In this document: positions 62,995-64,000 of the stretch, piece by piece
Position numbering within the stretch: position 1 is the stretch's first letter
Layout: every line of letters starts with the position of its first letter
NCBI GenBank assembly: GCA_049649525.1
Contig: JBARZE010000002.1
Span: forward strand, 1 to 64,000
From: JAAURB01 sp049649525
GTDB taxonomy: Bacteria; Cyanobacteriota; Cyanobacteriia; Cyanobacteriales; Microcoleaceae
Direction of reading: 5' to 3'
Length of the DNA: 64,000 bases
Notes under the pieces: model-generated
Database searches by the model: none
Told to the model about the DNA's origin: nothing
Seen by the model: the letters and a program-made list of their open reading frames with translations, nothing else
Translations under genes and position numbers: made by a program

Positions 62995-63318
62995 ATAGAG
63001 TATGGAGGCATGGGGCAAGTGGAAGAATAAGGGTTGGCACTTTCAGCTTACCGACTTCGCTCCTGCTTCTGTAAAACAGACTTTATTTTAATTTGAGCAA
63101 TCCGACTAAAGTTAGATGTATTTTTATGTCTTTAGCTAGAAGTAAGTCCTGGTACTTAATCTTTAAGGTAGAGGCATAAAAATCAGCAAAATTATAAATT
63201 TATTACTCATTTACGGGAAGAATTGAGATAGTCTTTTCAATTTTTATTCATCACAGTAATAACTGCTCAAAAAAGTAATAGAGCAAAATCGTTAACCAAT
63301 ACACCCAAATCTTCTGCT
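62995..63318. other. Intergenic region
   Basis: About 320 bases. I see no gene, no terminator with a clear U-run and no repeat. Confidence 0.35.
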
Positions 63319-64000
63319 ATGAATGAGACTGCTCTCGAACGATTCTGGGAATTGCTAGGATGGGTTCTAGCTTTAAAGTCAGAAGTATTCGCCCAAATCA
63401 ATACTCTGCCCAATGGCACGATGGTAGCAATTATTGTAGTGATAGCTGCTGGGTTATCTCAAGCTGTTGCTCACAGTACTATTTTATTTGTCAATCGTGT
63501 TAAACCAGTACGCTTTATTTTTGGCTTAATTATTGAAGCAATTCTGTTTGCCTTTGGCTATTTATTTTTGGTGGTTAGTACTTGGGCAATTGGCTATGCC
63601 CCTTTTACGATTGAAGCCCCTTTCGGTGAGTTGGCACGTACCCTAGCATTTGGTTATGCACCGTTAATATTTAGTCTTTTTGGGGCAATGCCCTATTTAG
63701 GAGAACCCATTCTCTCGCTTTTATCGCTGTGGCAGTTATTGGCAATGGTGATAGGGGTTGCTGATGTGAGCAATACGAATGTCTGGCAAGCATTTGGTAC
63801 TGTAGCATTAGGTTGGATTACCCTAGCAATATTACAGCGAACTATCGGACAGCCCATCGCTCAATTCGGTCATTGGATTGCTTGTAAAACTACAGGTGTA
63901 AAGTTAATTACCAATCGCGTTTGGCTTAAGTCATTTGTACAAGGATTACGCTTAGATTCTCTTGCTCATCCCACAAAAGAAGTTGCTCTACCAGATGGGA
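63319..64000 (+). CDS. Membrane protein, C-terminus outside the window
   Basis: The frame opens at ATG 63319 and stays open for 227 codons to the window edge. It has about five hydrophobic helices, with MVAIIVVIAAGLSQAVAHST, FGLIIEAILFAFGYLFLVV and ALGWITLAILQRTIG. The pattern is like Yip1-type or similar small integral membrane proteins, but I cannot name a family. Start context is acceptable. The rest of the gene, and its family, must be read from the adjoining sequence. Confidence 0.6.
   Translation, partial: MNETALERFWELLGWVLALKSEVFAQINTLPNGTMVAIIVVIAAGLSQAVAHSTILFVNRVKPVRFIFGLIIEAILFAFGYLFLVVSTWAIGYAPFTIEAPFGELARTLAFGYAPLIFSLFGAMPYLGEPILSLLSLWQLLAMVIGVADVSNTNVWQAFGTVALGWITLAILQRTIGQPIAQFGHWIACKTTGVKLITNRVWLKSFVQGLRLDSLAHPTKEVALPDG

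Overview
The window looks like chromosome of a filamentous cyanobacterium. Cyanobacterial core genes occur throughout: acsF, petM, ycf39, a UbiA-type plastoquinone-tail prenyltransferase, the rplS-trnW-secE-nusG-rplK-rplA block, and DUF760/DUF3086/DUF3120 proteins. HIP1-type GCGATCGC sites are frequent, heptanucleotide tandem repeats occur, and base composition is moderately AT-rich. The presence of hetR, a patX-type pentapeptide gene and a hetZ-like gene points to a multicellular lineage. I would guess Oscillatoriales (Lyngbya/Planktothrix/Microcoleus-like), but the window cannot show whether the organism makes heterocysts.

Layout. 1-975: a tandem array of five short leftward RNA genes, each with its own promoter and (in the four complete copies) its own terminator; four carry a GAGGGG-N5-CCCCTC-like palindrome over the -35 box. 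1.1-7.1 kb: coiled-coil protein, LysM/M23 peptidase, HtrA protease, DUF760, ScpB and a TPR protein. 7.5-15.2 kb: glycosyltransferase, Uma2 nuclease, methylglyoxal-synthase/diacylglycerol-kinase fusion, divergent futC/futB iron ABC genes with a Fur-like box between them, and a lipase-like hydrolase. 15.4-24.8 kb: spermidine synthase, an odd NRPS/PKS fragment fusion, metH, plsY, DUF3086 and DUF3120. 25-32.7 kb: FHA-adenylate cyclase, alpha/beta hydrolase, ABC exporter with a histidine-kinase-like tail, sulfotransferase, VOC protein, DUF92 and a parvulin. 32.7-34.8 kb: hetR and patX. 35.5-40.1 kb: transaldolase with EF-hands, glycogen phosphorylase and a PHP phosphoesterase. 40.4-46 kb: hetZ-like gene, two small ORFs, and a CHASE2 histidine kinase with its response regulator. 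46.3-51.3 kb: ubiA, nadK, ycf39, petM and acsF. 51.4-54.7 kb: a decayed redox island with a CcsA/ResC-like heme-handling pseudogene, an intact membrane-anchored globin, and a multiheme-cytochrome/pentapeptide-repeat pseudogene. 54.8-60.3 kb: secreted Pro-rich protein, nucleoside transporter and the ribosomal/translation block. 60.3-64 kb: PhoD-like pseudogene, Na+/H+ antiporter, and a membrane protein cut by the window edge.

How it fits together. The most interesting theme is cell-pattern control. A HetR protein conserving the functionally known positions (C48, H69, S152, S179, R223 by Nostoc numbering) sits beside a secreted precursor ending in HRGSGR, the class of peptide known to bind HetR. 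A HetZ-like regulator lies 7 kb away. The RNA array at the left edge carries sites closely resembling the published HetR operator, so it may be a HetR target, comparable to the NsiR1 tandem sRNA array reported next to hetF in Nostoc. A second theme is gene decay: the globin region and the region behind rplA hold readable pseudogenes whose family can still be recognised. All functions are assigned by reading translated sequence; no database search was run.
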